Of a stretch of DNA of 64,000 nucleotides, positions 9,734 through 23,332 are shown piece after piece. The first letter of the stretch is position 1; every line of letters begins with the position of its first letter. Location of the stretch: the NCBI GenBank assembly GCA_027563935.2, contig JANVAS020000231.1, positions 15,456,001 to 15,520,000 on the forward strand, read 5' to 3'. Under the pieces are notes generated by a model that searched no databases, had not been told where the DNA came from, and worked only from the letters and a program-made list of their open reading frames with translations. A program made the translations under genes and the position numbers. This stretch comes from Costus lasius (lineage: Eukaryota > Streptophyta > Magnoliopsida > Zingiberales > Costaceae).

Positions 9734-12700
9734 CTCAGGCTAGAACTGAGAGATATGACACTGCCAAAATAGTCTTTCGGTGCAAGTTATCTGAAGGTAC
9801 ACCAGTGAGACCCCATGTTCTCAAGTTAATTGGGAATGTGGATCATCTCAGGAGACTAGGACACACCATAGATAACGAGCTGGTTGTGGATCTTATTCTA
9901 TAGTCCCTGTCCCCTAGCTTCAGTCCGTTTATTATAAACTTCAACATGAACCAGATTGAATGCACAAGGGAGGAACTACTGAATATGCTCCAAACAGCCG
10001 AGCATGAAATGGGTAAGACCAAACCCAATTCTGTTCTTTTGGTCCCTGTGACCAAGAAGATAAAGAAGAGGGGAAAGGCACGTGCTAAGGGCAGTGTCAA
10101 TGGTCCCACTAAGGCACTGAAGAAAAAGGCAAAGAAATCAAAGGACCAGAGGTGCTTCCACTATGGAGAGCAGGGCCACTGGAGAAGGGACTGCAAACAA
10201 CTTCAGAATGAGGAGAAGAAAGGCTTAGCCTTAACTTCTAGCTTAGGTATTTATGTTACTGAAGTCAACCTTTCTATTTCTATATCATGGGTATTGGATA
10301 CCGCATACGGAGCTCATATTTGTATAAATATGCAGGGGCTTAAGAAGAGTAGATCGGTATAGGCTGGAGAGATTGACCTACGAGTAGGAAACAGAGCACA
10401 AGTTGCTGCTATTGCCGTAGGAGTTTTGACACTCTCCCTCCCTTCAGGACTTCAATTAGAACTAGAGAATTGCTATTATGTACCTTCATTAACCAAAAAC
10501 ATTATATGTATTCCTTGCTTAGCAAGGAAAGGTTTTATATTTGAAATAAAGGAGAACTCCTGTTCTTTTTCATTTGCAAATATATTTTATGGGAAGGGTA
10601 CATTGTGCAATGGTTTATATGTCTTGGACATGAATAGTTCTATTTGTAACGTCAACAGCAAAAGGACCAAACTGAGTGGTTCAATTGGTGCCTTCCTATG
10701 GCATTGTCGATTGGCCCAATAAACAAGAATCACATTCAATAACTCCATGCAAATGGATTGTTAGATTCAAGTTCCTTGGAGGAATTTGACACATGTGAGC
10801 CTTGTTTATTAGGGAAAATGACAAAGGCACCCTTCACCAAAACTGGTGAGAGGGCAGAAGGTTTGTTGGATCTCATACATACTGATGTGTGTGGGCCATT
10901 CAATAAACAAGCCAGAGGAGGACATAGCTACTTCATTACTTTTACTGATGACTTCAGTAGATATGGTTATGTCTGCCAAATGAGAGATAAATCTGAATCC
11001 TTTAAAAAATTCAAGGAGTTCAAAAATGAAGTAGATAACCAGCTTGGAAGATCCATCAAAGCTCTTCCATCCGATCGAGGTGGAGAGTACCTGAGCGGTG
11101 AGTTCTTTGATTATCTTAGGGAGTATGAGATCATATCCCAACTCACTCCTCCTGGAACACCTCAATGGAATGGTGTGTCTGAGAGGAGAAATCGAACCTT
11201 GTTGGACATGGTTAGGTCCATAATGAGTCATGCAACTTTATCACCCTCATTCTGGGGATTTGCACTTGAGACAACTTCTCTAATACTGAATAGCGTTCCA
11301 TCTAAGAGTGTCTCCAAGATACTATACGAGGTATGGAGTGGGAGATGCCCTAACCTCTCTTTTATCAGGATCTAGGGATGTGAGGCTTATGTCAAATGTC
11401 AAGATTCTAGCAAGCTAGACCCAAGATATGATAATTGTGTCTTTGTGGGGTATCCTAAGGAAACTAAAGGATACTACTTCTATGTTCCAACAGAGAACAA
11501 GGTTTTTGTTGCTCGGGGTGCTGTCTTTCTAGAGAAAGAATTTCTCATGAAAGAAGTCAATGGGAGCAAGTTTGACTTGGACGAAGTCCATGTGCAACCA
11601 CAACACAAAGATATGGAACCTAAGCCACCTGCACCGGTTGCCGGTCAACCTGAGGCTCAGACACAGGTCCCACATAGATCTGGGAGGATTCGTTGTGAAC
11701 CTGAGAGGTATGGGTCGCTGCCGACCCAACACGACGGGATCTTTATCATTGAAGATAAACTCATAACCTATGATGACGCGGTCAGTGGACCGGACTCCGA
11801 GAAATGGCTTGAGGCCATGCGGTCCGAGATGGATTCCATGTCAGCTAGCCAAGTCTGGGATTTGGTTGAGCTGCCTGATGGGGTAAAACCCATAGGGTGC
11901 AAATGAGTCTTCAAAAGGAAGATTGACATGGATGGCAACATAATTACCTACAAAGGTAGACTAGTGGCTAAAGGATTCAGACATGTCCACGGAGTAGACT
12001 ATGATGAAACCTTTTCGCCAGTTGCCATGATTAAATCCATTCGGATTCTGCTTGCTATAGCTGCATATCATGATTATGAGATATGGCAGATGGATGTTAA
12101 GACAGCGTTCCTTAACAGAAAGCTGACGGAGGATGTGTATATGACACAACCTGATCGCTTCATCCATCCTGTAGAAGCCAATAAGGTCTGCAGGCTAAAG
12201 AAATCCATTTATGGATTGAAGCAAGCATCTCGAAGTTGGAATCTTCGGTTTGATGAAGCTGTGAGAGATTATGGTTTTATCAAAAGTGAAGATGACGCCT
12301 GTGTATACAGAAAATTCAGTGGGAGCTTGGTGACTTTTCGGGTCTTGTATGTCGATGACATACTACTTATTGGAAACAACATCCCTAGTCTTCAGTTTGT
12401 GAAGACATGGTTGGGGAAGTGTTTTGAAATGAAAGACTTAGGGGAGGCCGCCTATATACTAGGCGTGAAGATCTACCGTGATAGATCCAAGAGCCTCCTC
12501 GTCCTTAGTCAGAGTACCTACATTGATAAGGTCTTGGAAAGGTTCTATATGGAGCAATCCAAAAGAGGATACCTACCAATAAGACATGGCCTTACTCTCT
12601 CAAAGAGCTAGTGTCCTACCACACAGGCTGAGAGGGATGAAATGAGTCGAGTTCCCTATGCTTCGGCAGTCGGATCGATCATGTATGCAATGTTGTGTAC

Positions 12701-13331
12701 TAGACCAAATGTGGCTTATGCTGTGAGCATAACCAGCCGATACCATTCTAATCTAGGTCTGCAGCACTGGGTGGCTGTAAAGAACATCCTCAAGTATCTA
12801 AGAAGAACTAAGGATCTATTTTTGGTCTACAGGGGACAGAAAGAGCTCAGTGTTCAGGGCTACACTGATGCGTCATCCCAGTCTGACCCTAACGACTTTA
12901 GATCGCAGGCCGGCTATGAGTTCAAATTAAATGGAGGCGTTGTTTGCTGGAAGAGCTTCAAGTAGTCCACCATAGCTGATTCTACAACAGAGGTCGAGTA
13001 TGTTGCTGCTTCTGAGGCAGCCAAAGAAGCTATTTGGATAAGGAAGTTCATATCTCACCTTTAAGTGGTTCCAACTGCTGTGGATCCCATTGAGCTCTAT
13101 TGTGACAACAGTGGAGCCATTGCACAGGCAAAGGAACCATAGTCTCATCAAAGGTCCAAACACATACTCATGAGATTAGACCTGATCAGAGAAATTATTG
13201 ATCGAGGTGATGTCAAGATTAGCAGAGTTGATACAGAGAACAATCTAGCAGATACACTGACCAAGGCTTTGGCGCAGCTGAAGCATGATGGTCATGCCAT
13301 GGATATGGGGTTGAGAATCCTCAACCTCTAG
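9734..13331 (+). pseudogene. H1 copia gag-pol remainder, multiply interrupted
   Basis: Continues the H1 Gag after element A. Recognisable parts in order: Gag carboxyl half; a zinc knuckle with the second Cys changed (CFHYGEQGHWRRDC); protease string LDTAYG; integrase (HTDVCG, SDRGGE, SERRNR); RT with QMDVKTAF and YVDD; RNase H; a carboxyl end resembling A (MGLRILNL then TAG at 13329). In-frame stops occur near 9901, 10360, 11373, 11904, 12609, 12963 and 13063, and the frame shifts once between 10722 and 10758. Some stops replace the Trp codon. It was once autonomous and cannot now make a polyprotein. It is clearly diverged from A, B and C and belongs to the L2 LTR family. Confidence 0.93.
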
Positions 13332-13341
13332 GTCTAAGTGC

Positions 13342-13352
13342 AAGTGGGAGAT
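13342..13352 (+). other. Polypurine tract of H1
   Basis: AAGTGGGAGAT directly before the H1 3' LTR start at 13353, identical to the tract in A and C despite diverged coding regions. Confidence 0.85.
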
Positions 13353-13812
13353 TGTTGGTGTATATGCCCTGAGACCTACATTTGGTCAACCTATGCACTA
13401 CTTGACTTTGATACTTATATATCATTCTGACATTGCCGTTATCGTTGTTTGTCTACATCTACGATTATGTACTTACATGATAATGTCCCTGGAGACAGAT
13501 TGGATCTGTGCTCAAATGATTGTCCTCAGTCAATGAACCTGAGTGGATATGAGATAGCTCTGGTACTTGTGAGACTGGTATATGGGCTGGTTATGCACGA
13601 GGTGCTAACGCAGACATGTGGGTATATCAGTGGTGGATATACTAGACAGACCCGCTGTGAGGTAATGACTTGGTGTCATGAGTTATCCTCACAAGTGATA
13701 GGAGATGCATTGATCCTTAGACTTGAGGTCATTGACTCTTCTATATGGTTAGGGACATGCTTTGATGCAACCTAACACCTTGCCGTAGTTGGGAGGTCAT
13801 AAAGGCTGTCAT
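13353..13812 (+). repeat. H1 3' LTR, left part
   Basis: Begins TGTTGGTGTATATGCCC after the PPT and matches the first 450 or so bases of the solo LTR at 24566. It is interrupted at 13812 by another LTR of the same family (H2) and resumes at about 26700. Confidence 0.85.
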
Positions 13813-14245
13813 TGTTGGTGTATATGCCCTAGGACCTATGGCCGGTCCGATATGAGTCACATTCATTTGTGATATACATCCTGGCATGGTCGTTGTTATG
13901 CCTTTTGTACATCTGCGTCATATGTACATTTGCATATACAATGTCCCTGGAGATAGATTCTATTTAATCTTAAAGAATAATCCCCGGTCAAGTGTCATAG
14001 TGGATAAGGGACAGCTATGATACACTTGAGACTGGTATATGTGCTGGTTGAGCATGGGTTGCTAACGCAGACATATGGGTATATCAAGAGAGATATACTG
14101 GATCGACCCGCTGTGAGGATTTGACTTGGTGTCACAGGTCAAATATCACAGTGACAGAGATTTACTTGTCCTGGACTTGAGGGCATTGATATCTCTATAT
14201 GGTAAGGGATGTACTTTGATACAACCTAACGCTCCGCGTAACAGG
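13813..14245 (+). repeat. H2 LTR (L2 family), left part
   Basis: Begins TGTTGGTGTATATGCCC inside the H1 LTR, so it is a nested L2 insertion, diverged from both H1 and the solo LTR. It is cut at 14245 by element B. Later pieces are at 24071-24565 and 26521-26699. The flank GTCAT (13808-13812) has no clean copy at the right end, where the junction is eroded. Confidence 0.75.
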
Positions 14246-15918
14246 TGTAAGGTCCCCACAAGGGGGGCGAAACCCCTAAGTATGGCGCATATTAAAATTT
14301 TAAGCAGCGGAAGAGGGTTTCTTGAGATCGGTTTCATGAGATATGATCAACCATAATAACCCGATTGCAAATAGAGAAGGGTTCATACCGTAGCCATTTC
14401 AAGATGGCGCCTTGGAAGAAAAAGTTGCAAGCGCCTCTTCTCCAAAGTCTCGCACACAAGATGAACAATGTGCTTCTTCCTTGGTGCTCCTTGTGCTAGC
14501 AAGGTTCCAAGGTTGTCTTGCCGAATGGAAAGGAAAAGATGAGATGATGTTCTCTTGGCCGAAACCTCCTCTACCTTCAAGGCGTCGCCACACACGGAAG
14601 TCGAGAGGAATGAGAGCGAGAGGCGAGAATAGAGAGCACTCTATTCGAACGTGAGTGACTCCAATTGGAGATCATGGTTACTAAAAATAGCAACCACTCA
14701 CCGCTCCAACATTCACGCCAAGTGAACATGTCGCCACACCTTGAACCATGCGCTCATTTCATGAGCCGGTTCAATTTGGTTTGGTTTAAAACCAATCAAG
14801 CCAAGTAATCAAGTCCAGATCTCAAATAAACCCTAAGGCTCCAGATCTGACCGTTCATCTCTTGATGCTTCTGATCTGACCAATCTAGCATCCATTCTCT
14901 CGATCGAAGCTTACCGATCTCAAGCCCTAATCAATCAAACATGATCAGACTAGATCTCACTTACAATCAGAGATTAAATCCCTTTAAACTGAACCTAAAC
15001 AATTCAGTCCACACGATCTGACTTAAGTAAGCCATATCATCAAATTGTGCGACCCTGAGGGTTTCCTTTAAATGTCGGTAACGATAACTCACGTTATCAC
15101 GATCAGTGAGGGGTATCTAGCAACACATCACTGTCTCTCGATATAAAAGAAATGAGTCTTCCAAGACTACACCCAAAAACAGCACAAGTGTGAATCAACT
15201 TCACTAGGCATGCATACTTCCTTTGCCACTGGATGTTCTTATTGGACAAGCGTGTCAAGCTTGTAGCTCCAATATGATGAGCATGATTAGATCAGATGAA
15301 CACTGTCATCTGGGTATGGCCATACACTCTCTCAATCATCTCATCCAGGGGGCCCCTTTAGAACATCACACTCCTTAAACAAGGAGACGGCAATCCTATG
15401 TCTATCACTAGTGCCCTAACCTGACTCAAGCTCATTATCCAAGATAGTCTATAATCATTATGTTTCAAATGATATTGAACTACCTCAAAACAATGACAAT
15501 CATCATTTAGAAAACACAAGTGATCTCAAGTCAGAGGAAATGTGCCACTTGTCATATACAAGGATTATTCACATTGTGACAAACAATTGAATATCCTAGT
15601 AGGGTCTGTCCAGCACATCCAATGTACCCATGAGTCTACATCTTATTCCATGCTCGAAGCATCCTATAAGACTAGAACACATATTAGTCTTAACCATATC
15701 AAGGCTGTCTCATGTTCACCAAGATACATCGACTAAGGACTTAACTGCATGTCAGCCCAGCTGAACAGCTTTGAGACATTATTCAGAAGAACATATATTG
15801 CAGCAGACAATGTAGCTAACTGAATAATAACCATGCCTTTATAAACATAAACGTTTATTACATGATACTGTTACAATCCCAAGGCCTCAAACATTAGGCT
15901 TAAGGGCATACCCCAACA
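14246..15918 (-). repeat. Left LTR of element B
   Basis: 1673 bp. The outer end reads TGTAAGGTCCCC where the other copy has TGAAAGG. Near the end GAAACCC (14269-14275) pairs with GGGTTTC (14315-14321) around a loop with TTCCGCTG in element sense, matching the terminal stem-loop of A. Confidence 0.93.
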
Positions 15919-15938
15919 ATCTCCCACTTGCACTTAAT

Positions 15939-18900
15939 CTAATGGTTGAGAAATCTCAAACCCATATTATTACAGTGCTTCTCATGCTTCTGCTGCGCCA
16001 GAGGCTTGGTAAGCGGGTCTGCCAGATTGTCATCTGTATGAACCTTGCAGATTTTGATCTCGCCGCGATCTATGATCTCCCTGATCAAGTGAAACCGTCT
16101 CTGTATGTGCTTGGACTTCTGGTGCGACCGTGGTTCCTTTGCTTGTGCGATTGCTCCAGTGTTATCACAGAAGATAACCAAAGGATCTGCACTCGAAGGA
16201 ACAACACCAAGTTCTCTCACGAACTTACGAATCCACACTGCCTCCTTGGATGCTTCCGAGGCTGCAACATACTCGGCTTCTGTTGTGGAATCAGCAACAG
16301 TTGACTGTTTGAAACTCTTCCACACCACTGCTCCTCCATTCAAGCTAAAAACATAGCCTGATTGCGATCGGAAATCATCCTGGTCAGACTGGAATGAAGC
16401 GTCAGTATATCCTTCAATACTGAGTTCTTCCTGACCACCATATATCAAGAACATATCTTTGGTCCTCCGCAGATATTTTAAGATGTTCTTGACTGCAATC
16501 CAGTGTGCCTGACCTGGATTACTTTGGAAACGACTGGTCACGCTTAACCCGTAAGCGACGTCTGGGCGAGTACACAACATCGCATACATAATGGATCCAA
16601 TAGCCGAAGCATAAGGCGTATTGTCCATTTCATCTTTCTCAGTCTGTGTTTGTGGACACTGACTCTTCGAAAGATTCAGACCATGTCTGACTGGAAGATA
16701 TCCTCGTTTAGAATTCTCTAAATGAAATCTCTCTAGGACTTTTTCGATGTAAGTACTCTGGCACAACCCGAGAAGCCTCTTAGATCTATCCCTGTAGATC
16801 TTCACACCTAATACATAGGCTGCTTCTCCTAGATCTTTCATCTGGAAACATTTCTTTAACCATGCTTTAACAGCATGCATTTCAGGAATGTCATTTCCAA
16901 TGATCAAGATGTCATCGACGTAGAGGACTAGGAAAGTAATTACGCTCCCACTAAACCTCTTATACACACACGGGTCATCCTCGTTCTTGATGAAACCAAA
17001 TTCAGTGACTGATTCATCAAAACGAATATTCCAGCTTCTTGATGCTTGCTTAAGTCCATAAATGGACTTCTTTAACTTGCATATCTTATGACGATCTGAT
17101 GGATTAGTGAAACCCTCAGGTTGTGTCATATACACATCCTCATCCAGATTTCCATTAAGGAAAGCTGTTTTCACATCCATCTGCCAGATCTCATAATCAT
17201 AATATGCCGCTATCGCGAAAAGAATCCGAATAGACTTAAACATGGCTACAGGTGAGAAAGTTTCATCATAATCTATCCCGTAGATTTGTTTGAAACCTTT
17301 CGCAACTAGCCTGCCTTTATAGGTAACCACGTTACCATCCATGTCAATCTTCTTCTTGAAGATCCATTTACAGCCTATAGGGATTACTCCCGGAGGCGGA
17401 TCAACCAAATCCCAGACTTGGTTATCTGACATGGAGTCCATCTCGGCGCGCATAGCTTCAAGCCATCTCGCTGACTCTGGTCCACTGACTGCATCCGCAT
17501 AAGTGAGGGGTTCATCATTATCAATGATGTAGACTCCGTCATAACGCTCAGGTTGTCGACGGATCCTTCCCGATCTTCGCGGTTCCCGTGATATCTGAGC
17601 CTCAGGTTGTTCAATAACCTGATCTACTGGCTCAGGCTCATCCAACTCTGCTTGAGCACTTTGTCCTTCCTCTGGATTCTCATCCAGCTTTATTTCTCTC
17701 CCACTGGCCTCTTGCAGAAGAAACTCCTTCTCAAGAAATATGGCCGTCCGAGCAACAAATACCTTGTTCTCTTTGGGATCGTAGAAATAATAACCCTTAG
17801 TCTCCTTAGGGGAACCGACAAAGATACATTTGTCAGATCTGCTCTCTAGTTTCCCAGAGGCGAGCTTTTTGACATAAGCCTCGCAACCCCAGATCCTGAT
17901 AAATGTCAAGCTTGGCTGTTTCCCATACCATAATTCATATGGCGTCTTTGAAACTGCCTTGGATGGCACTCGGTTTAGTACCTTTGCAGCTGTTTCCAGT
18001 GCAAAACCCCAAAAGGAGTATGGAAGAGTAGCCTGACTCATCATAGAACGAACCATATCAAGTAACGTTCTGTTTCTCCTCTCGGACACACCATTCCATT
18101 GCGGTGTTCCTGGCGGAGTGAGCTGTGAGATAATCCCACACTCCTTCAGATAGTCAGTAAACGTATGACTCAAGTATTCTCCACCTCGATCTGAGCAAAG
18201 TGCCTTGATATTTCGGCCTAGCTAATTCTGTACTTCATTCTTGAACTCTTTGAACTTGTCAAAAGATTCACTCTTATGTCTCATCAGATAGACATAGCCA
18301 TACCTACTGAAATCGTCAGTAAAGGTAATGAAGTACTGATAGCCACCTCTGGCATGTTTACTAAATGGCCCACACACATCACTGTGTATAAGGTCAAGTA
18401 AACCTGAAGCCCTTTGACCTTTGTGAGGAAAAGGCGACTTCGTCATTTTACCCATCAAACAAGCTTTGCATGTATCAATCTCCTTGTAAGAGAATGATCC
18501 CAGCAGTCCATGATCATGCAACCGCTTAATGCGTTTCTCGTTAATATGGCCTAAACGACTATGCCATAGCAAGGTGCTGTCATCAGCATACTTGGCTTTC
18601 TTAATATCAACATTTTGTATAGAACGCTCCATGTCCAACATGAATAATCCATTGCTAATTGAACCAGTTGCATAAACAATATTATCATAAGATAAAAGAC
18701 ACTTTGAAATATTGCATTCAAAGGAAAAACCCTTCCTGACAAGAGCAGGAATGGAGATAATATTTTTAGTAATACTGGGAACAAAATAACAATTGTCTAG
18801 TTCCAATACAATTCCAGATGGTAAAGAAATGAAATAGTCTCCTACAGCAACAGCAGCAACCCGTGCCCCGTTTCCAACTCGTAGGTCCACCTCATGCTGT

Positions 18901-19820
18901 CCCACCTGCCTTCTTCTCTTGAGTTCCTGTACATTTGAACAAATGTGAACTCCACATGCAGTGTCCAACACCCATGATATAGAAGAAGAAAACATGACCT
19001 CAGTCACGAATATACCTGAGCCAGAAGCGATGCTTCCCCTCTTATCTCCTTGGAGCGCTTTACAGTCCTTTTTCCAGTGACCGAGCTGGCCACAGTGGAA
19101 ACACCTGTATTCCTTGGACCGCTTCACCTTCTGCTTCAGAGCCTTGCTGTAGCTCTTGACAGGGGTCTTGCCCTTCTTCCCCTTCTTCTTGTTCCTCGAA
19201 GGAACCATTAAGACAGAGGTCGAAGGCTTTCCCTTCAGAGTCTCCTCAGTAGTCAAGAGCATATTCAGCAGCTCTGCCGGAGTACAATCGATTTTGTTCA
19301 TATTAAAGTTAATAATGAACGCGTCGAATGAAGGCGGGAGAGACTGCAGAATAATATCCACAGCAAGCTCCTGGTTGATGGTATGCCCCAGTTTCTCTAG
19401 AGCCTCCTTGTGCCCAATCATCTTGAGCACGTGAGCTCCCACTGGGCTCCCTTCAGCCAGTTTGCTCTGAAAGAAAAGCTTTGTCAAATTGTAGCGCTCA
19501 GTCCTTGCCTGTGCAGCATACAGCATCTTGAGGTTCGCTATCATGTCTATAGCAGACATATCCTCATGCTGACGCTGCAGCGGTGGCGTCATAGACGCTA
19601 GCATCAGGCAAGCGACATCAATGCTATCATTGACGTGCTTTTCATAGGCTTCCCGAACCGCCCTTGCGGCGTTCGGAGCGGGCTGAGGCGGTATCGCCGT
19701 CTCGAGGACATACAGTTTCCTCTCTGCCTTAAGAACAATCTTAAGGTGTCCGAACCAGTCAGAGAAGTTCGGCCCAGCAAACTTCTCCCTTTCCAGTAGG
19801 GATCGCACATTGAAGTTCAT
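15939..19820 (-). pseudogene. Element B gag-pol with one premature stop
   Basis: Same length and domain order as the A polyprotein. The single break is TAG at 18222-18224 in the integrase core, replacing Gln in NEVQNQLG. It leaves a 532-residue Gag-protease-partial integrase frame and a 744-residue integrase-RT-RNase H frame. Just downstream ALRSDRG is ALCSDRG. Zinc knuckle, DTACG protease string, YVDD and RNase H residues are intact. One or two point mutations have inactivated a recently functional copy. Confidence 0.93.
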
Positions 19821-21645
19821 GGTGTTCGTTGCTGCAGGTATCTACAACAATGCAAGAACAGCAAGGTCAGTATCAATGTTAAGAATCAATCAGGACTTAA
19901 GAAAGATTCTTTTTCTCACTATTTTATCTGACTGAAAAATCCATTAAACAGTCCGAAAGAGTAGACACTCTTTTAGTGAGATGGGATCCGGATTTCATAC
20001 TTGGTCTCCGCGTCCCGCTCAGGCGAGATAAGATGCACAGAGAGTACAAGCACTAATCTCCGGTAGGCAGTCCCTGCCGATCGCCTACCCGTGCGATTCC
20101 CCTTCATCTGGGCAATCCAGCAGACTGTGCCAACTGAGTTGGTACAACACAGTCTCTGATCCCACAGATGGCTGCCTCCATGTGCTACCATATGCGCCAC
20201 ATATGTAGCCTACATGGTCAAGCTGACCCGACCTACTCCCTGGACCACCATGTGCTATGCTGAGCAACGAGAAGGGATAAATCCCTACTCTGTAACACAC
20301 AGGTGTAATCCCACACCGTCTGAAGATAGATGGACGTGCCCACTGAGTGGGTACAACACGGCTCCAACGATAATCAGAACAGTGAGGTTTCGCGTCAGAA
20401 GGCTTACGAGCTTGATATTTTAGCGTTGGATTTTAACGGTCTTTTATCTTCTTCACTATCATGCAATTCCTATGGTGATAGCAGAAGATAAACTAATCAT
20501 GCAATTCTAATATTTAAACAATAAATAAAAGAAAGCATGAATCTTATGTGGTAAAAGCCCAAAGCCCTAGTAAGACCTTAATTAACTTAAGTCTTCACTT
20601 GCTTTTCTTCATGGGGCTTTTGCTGCTCATCTGGCCCAAACCAGGGCCCAAGCGCCATCTGCAGGTCTGGTGCGCCCACCAGGAATATGCGCCAGGTCCT
20701 AGGGTCGAACCCTAGACCTCCCACCTGGTCAAGCCACTTGCTGCATGCGCCTCTGCCAAGAGTGCTCTGTGCTCTTGTCTAATTAAATTACAAATTTAAC
20801 TATCTAGACAAGATTGACACGCAGGTCAATTACATTTTATAAATTAAAGCAATGTGATGCGCAGATCACAATATAAAATTAATTTACAAAATTAACCAGG
20901 CACGCAGGCCCCAGCACAGCACTCATTAAAGACGGGCAGCCCACATAAGATTAAATAAACATACATATGCAACAATCAACATGTGATCCAATCATGAAAA
21001 TTAAATTTCGAAAACCCCTTGGGATGAATTTTAATTTTCCTTATTTGCCCTACTGCCTTACAATGGTCTATTACTAGGGATCCACTCATCCATCCTAGTC
21101 AGATCCACTGCCCTTGCATGCACCAAGTCCTAACTGACTTGAGTCGACCATAAGGTCAACCATGCATGCGCCAGGGCTGAACAACCACAATGAGGTCTGG
21201 CAAGCGGGTGTGACCCCGGGCCTAACTCATGTGCGTTCATCAGTTGTCTCAATCAGACATCGCTACATGCCTGTCTGCAGCCAACCTGTAGCCACCACGT
21301 GCTTGCGCACAGGTGCTACCTGGTCAACCCATCAAGGCTGTCAGATAGTCTGATCAGACTTTTGGATCTAACCTAAGGGGGGTGACTTCAACCCTAATAA
21401 CCCATCTAAGGGTTTAAAGTAGGTGCTTTAGATCTAAGATGAATCGCGCAAGTTATTTGTTTTGAAAATACAATAAAACATGCGCCAACAACATGCGCCA
21501 GGGAGAAAATAACATCTATAAGAAACATGTATTTTCGCCAACTTACAACTACAGCATAAGCATTCGCATGTGACCTATAGATCTGTTATCTTGCGCAAAC
21601 ATGGATCATAAATCATAACATGGCAATCATAAAACATGAACATTG
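19821..21645 (-). other. Untranslated leader of element B
   Basis: About 1.8 kb between gag and PBS, alignable with the A and C leaders including the self-complementary 13-mers and the hairpin block. No coding frame is apparent. Confidence 0.7.
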
Positions 21646-21657
21646 GCTCTGATACCA
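21646..21657 (-). other. Primer binding site of element B (initiator tRNA-Met)
   Basis: TGGTATCAGAGC on the minus strand, two bases from the LTR end at 21660; exact complement of the initiator tRNA-Met 3' end. Confidence 0.92.
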
Positions 21658-21659
21658 AT

Positions 21660-23332
21660 TGAAAGGTCCCCACAAGGGGGGCGAAACACCTAAGTATGGC
21701 GCATATTAAAATTTTAAGCAGCGGAAGAGGGTTTCTTGAGATCGGTTTCATGAGATATGATCAACCATAATAACCCGATTGCAAATAGAGAAGGGTTCAT
21801 ACCGTAGCCATTTCAAGATGGCGCCTTGGAAGAAAAAGTTGCAAGCGCCTCTTCTCCAAAGTCTCGCACACAAGATGAACAATGTGCTTCTTCCTTGGTG
21901 CTCCTTGTGCTAGCAAGGTTCCAAGGTTGTCTTGCCGAATGGAAAGGAAAAGATGAGATGATGTTCTCTTGGCCGAAACCTCCTCTACCTTCAAGGCGTC
22001 GCCACACACGGAAGTCGAGAGGAATGAGAGCGAGAGGCGAGAATAGAGAGCACTCTATTCGAATGTGAGTGACTCCAATTGGAGATCATGGTTACTAAAA
22101 ATAGCAACCACTCACCGCTCCAACGTTCACGCCAAGTGAACATGTCGCCACACCTTGAACCATGCGCTCATTTCATGAGCCGGTTCAATTTGGTTTGGTT
22201 TAAAACCAATCAAGCCAAGTAATCAAGTCCAGATCTCAAATAAACCCTAAGGCTCCAGATCTGACCGTTCATCTCTTGATGCTTCTGATCTGACCAATCT
22301 AGCATCCATTCTCTCGATCGAAGCTTACCGATCTCAAGCCCTAATCAATCAAACATGATCAGACTAGATCTCACTTACAATCAGAGATTAAATCCCTTTA
22401 AACTGAACCTAAACAATTCAGTCCACACGATCTGACTTAAGTAAGCCATATCATCAAATTGTGCGACCCTGAGGGTTTCCTTTAAATGTCGGTAACGATA
22501 ACTCACGTTATCACGATCAGTGAGGGGTATCTAGCAACACATCACTATCTCCCGATATAAAAGAAATGAGTCTTCCAAGACTACACCCAAAAACAGCACA
22601 AGTGTGAATCAACTTCACTAGGCATGCATACTTCCTTTGCCACTGGATGTTCTTATTGGACAAGCGTGTCAAGCTTGTAGCTCCAATATGATGAGCATGA
22701 TTAGATCAGATGAACACTGTCATCTGGGTATGGCCATACACTCTCTCAATCATCTCATCCAGGGGGCCCCTTTAGAACATCACACTCCTTAAACAAGGAG
22801 ACGGCAATCCTATGTCTATCACTAGTGCCCTAACCTGACTCAAGCTCATTATCCAAGATAGTCTATAATCATTATGTTTCAAATGATATTGAACTACCTC
22901 AAAACAATGACAATCATCATTTAGAAAACACAAGTGATCTCAAGTCAGAGGAAATGTGCCACTTGTCATATACAAGGATTATTCACATTGTGACAAACAA
23001 TTGAATATCCTAGTAGGGTCTGTCCAGCACATCCAATGTACCCATGAGTCTACATCTTATTCCATGCTCGAAGCATCCTATAAGACTAGAACACATATTA
23101 GTCTTAACCATATCAAGGCTGTCTCATGTTCACCAAGATACATCGACTAAGGACTTAACTGCATGTCAGCCCAGCTGAACAGCTTTGAGACATTATTCAG
23201 AAGAACATATATTGCAGCAGACAATGTAGCTAACTGAATAATAACCATGCCTTTATAAACATAAACGTTTATTACATGATACTGTTACAATCCCAAGGCC
23301 TCAAACATTAGGCTTAAGGGCATACCCCAACA
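21660..23332 (-). repeat. Central (shared) LTR of element B
   Basis: 1673 bp, nearly identical to 14246-15918. On its right it joins the PPT and RNase H end of a second internal region, so it is shared by two tandem copies. Confidence 0.93.
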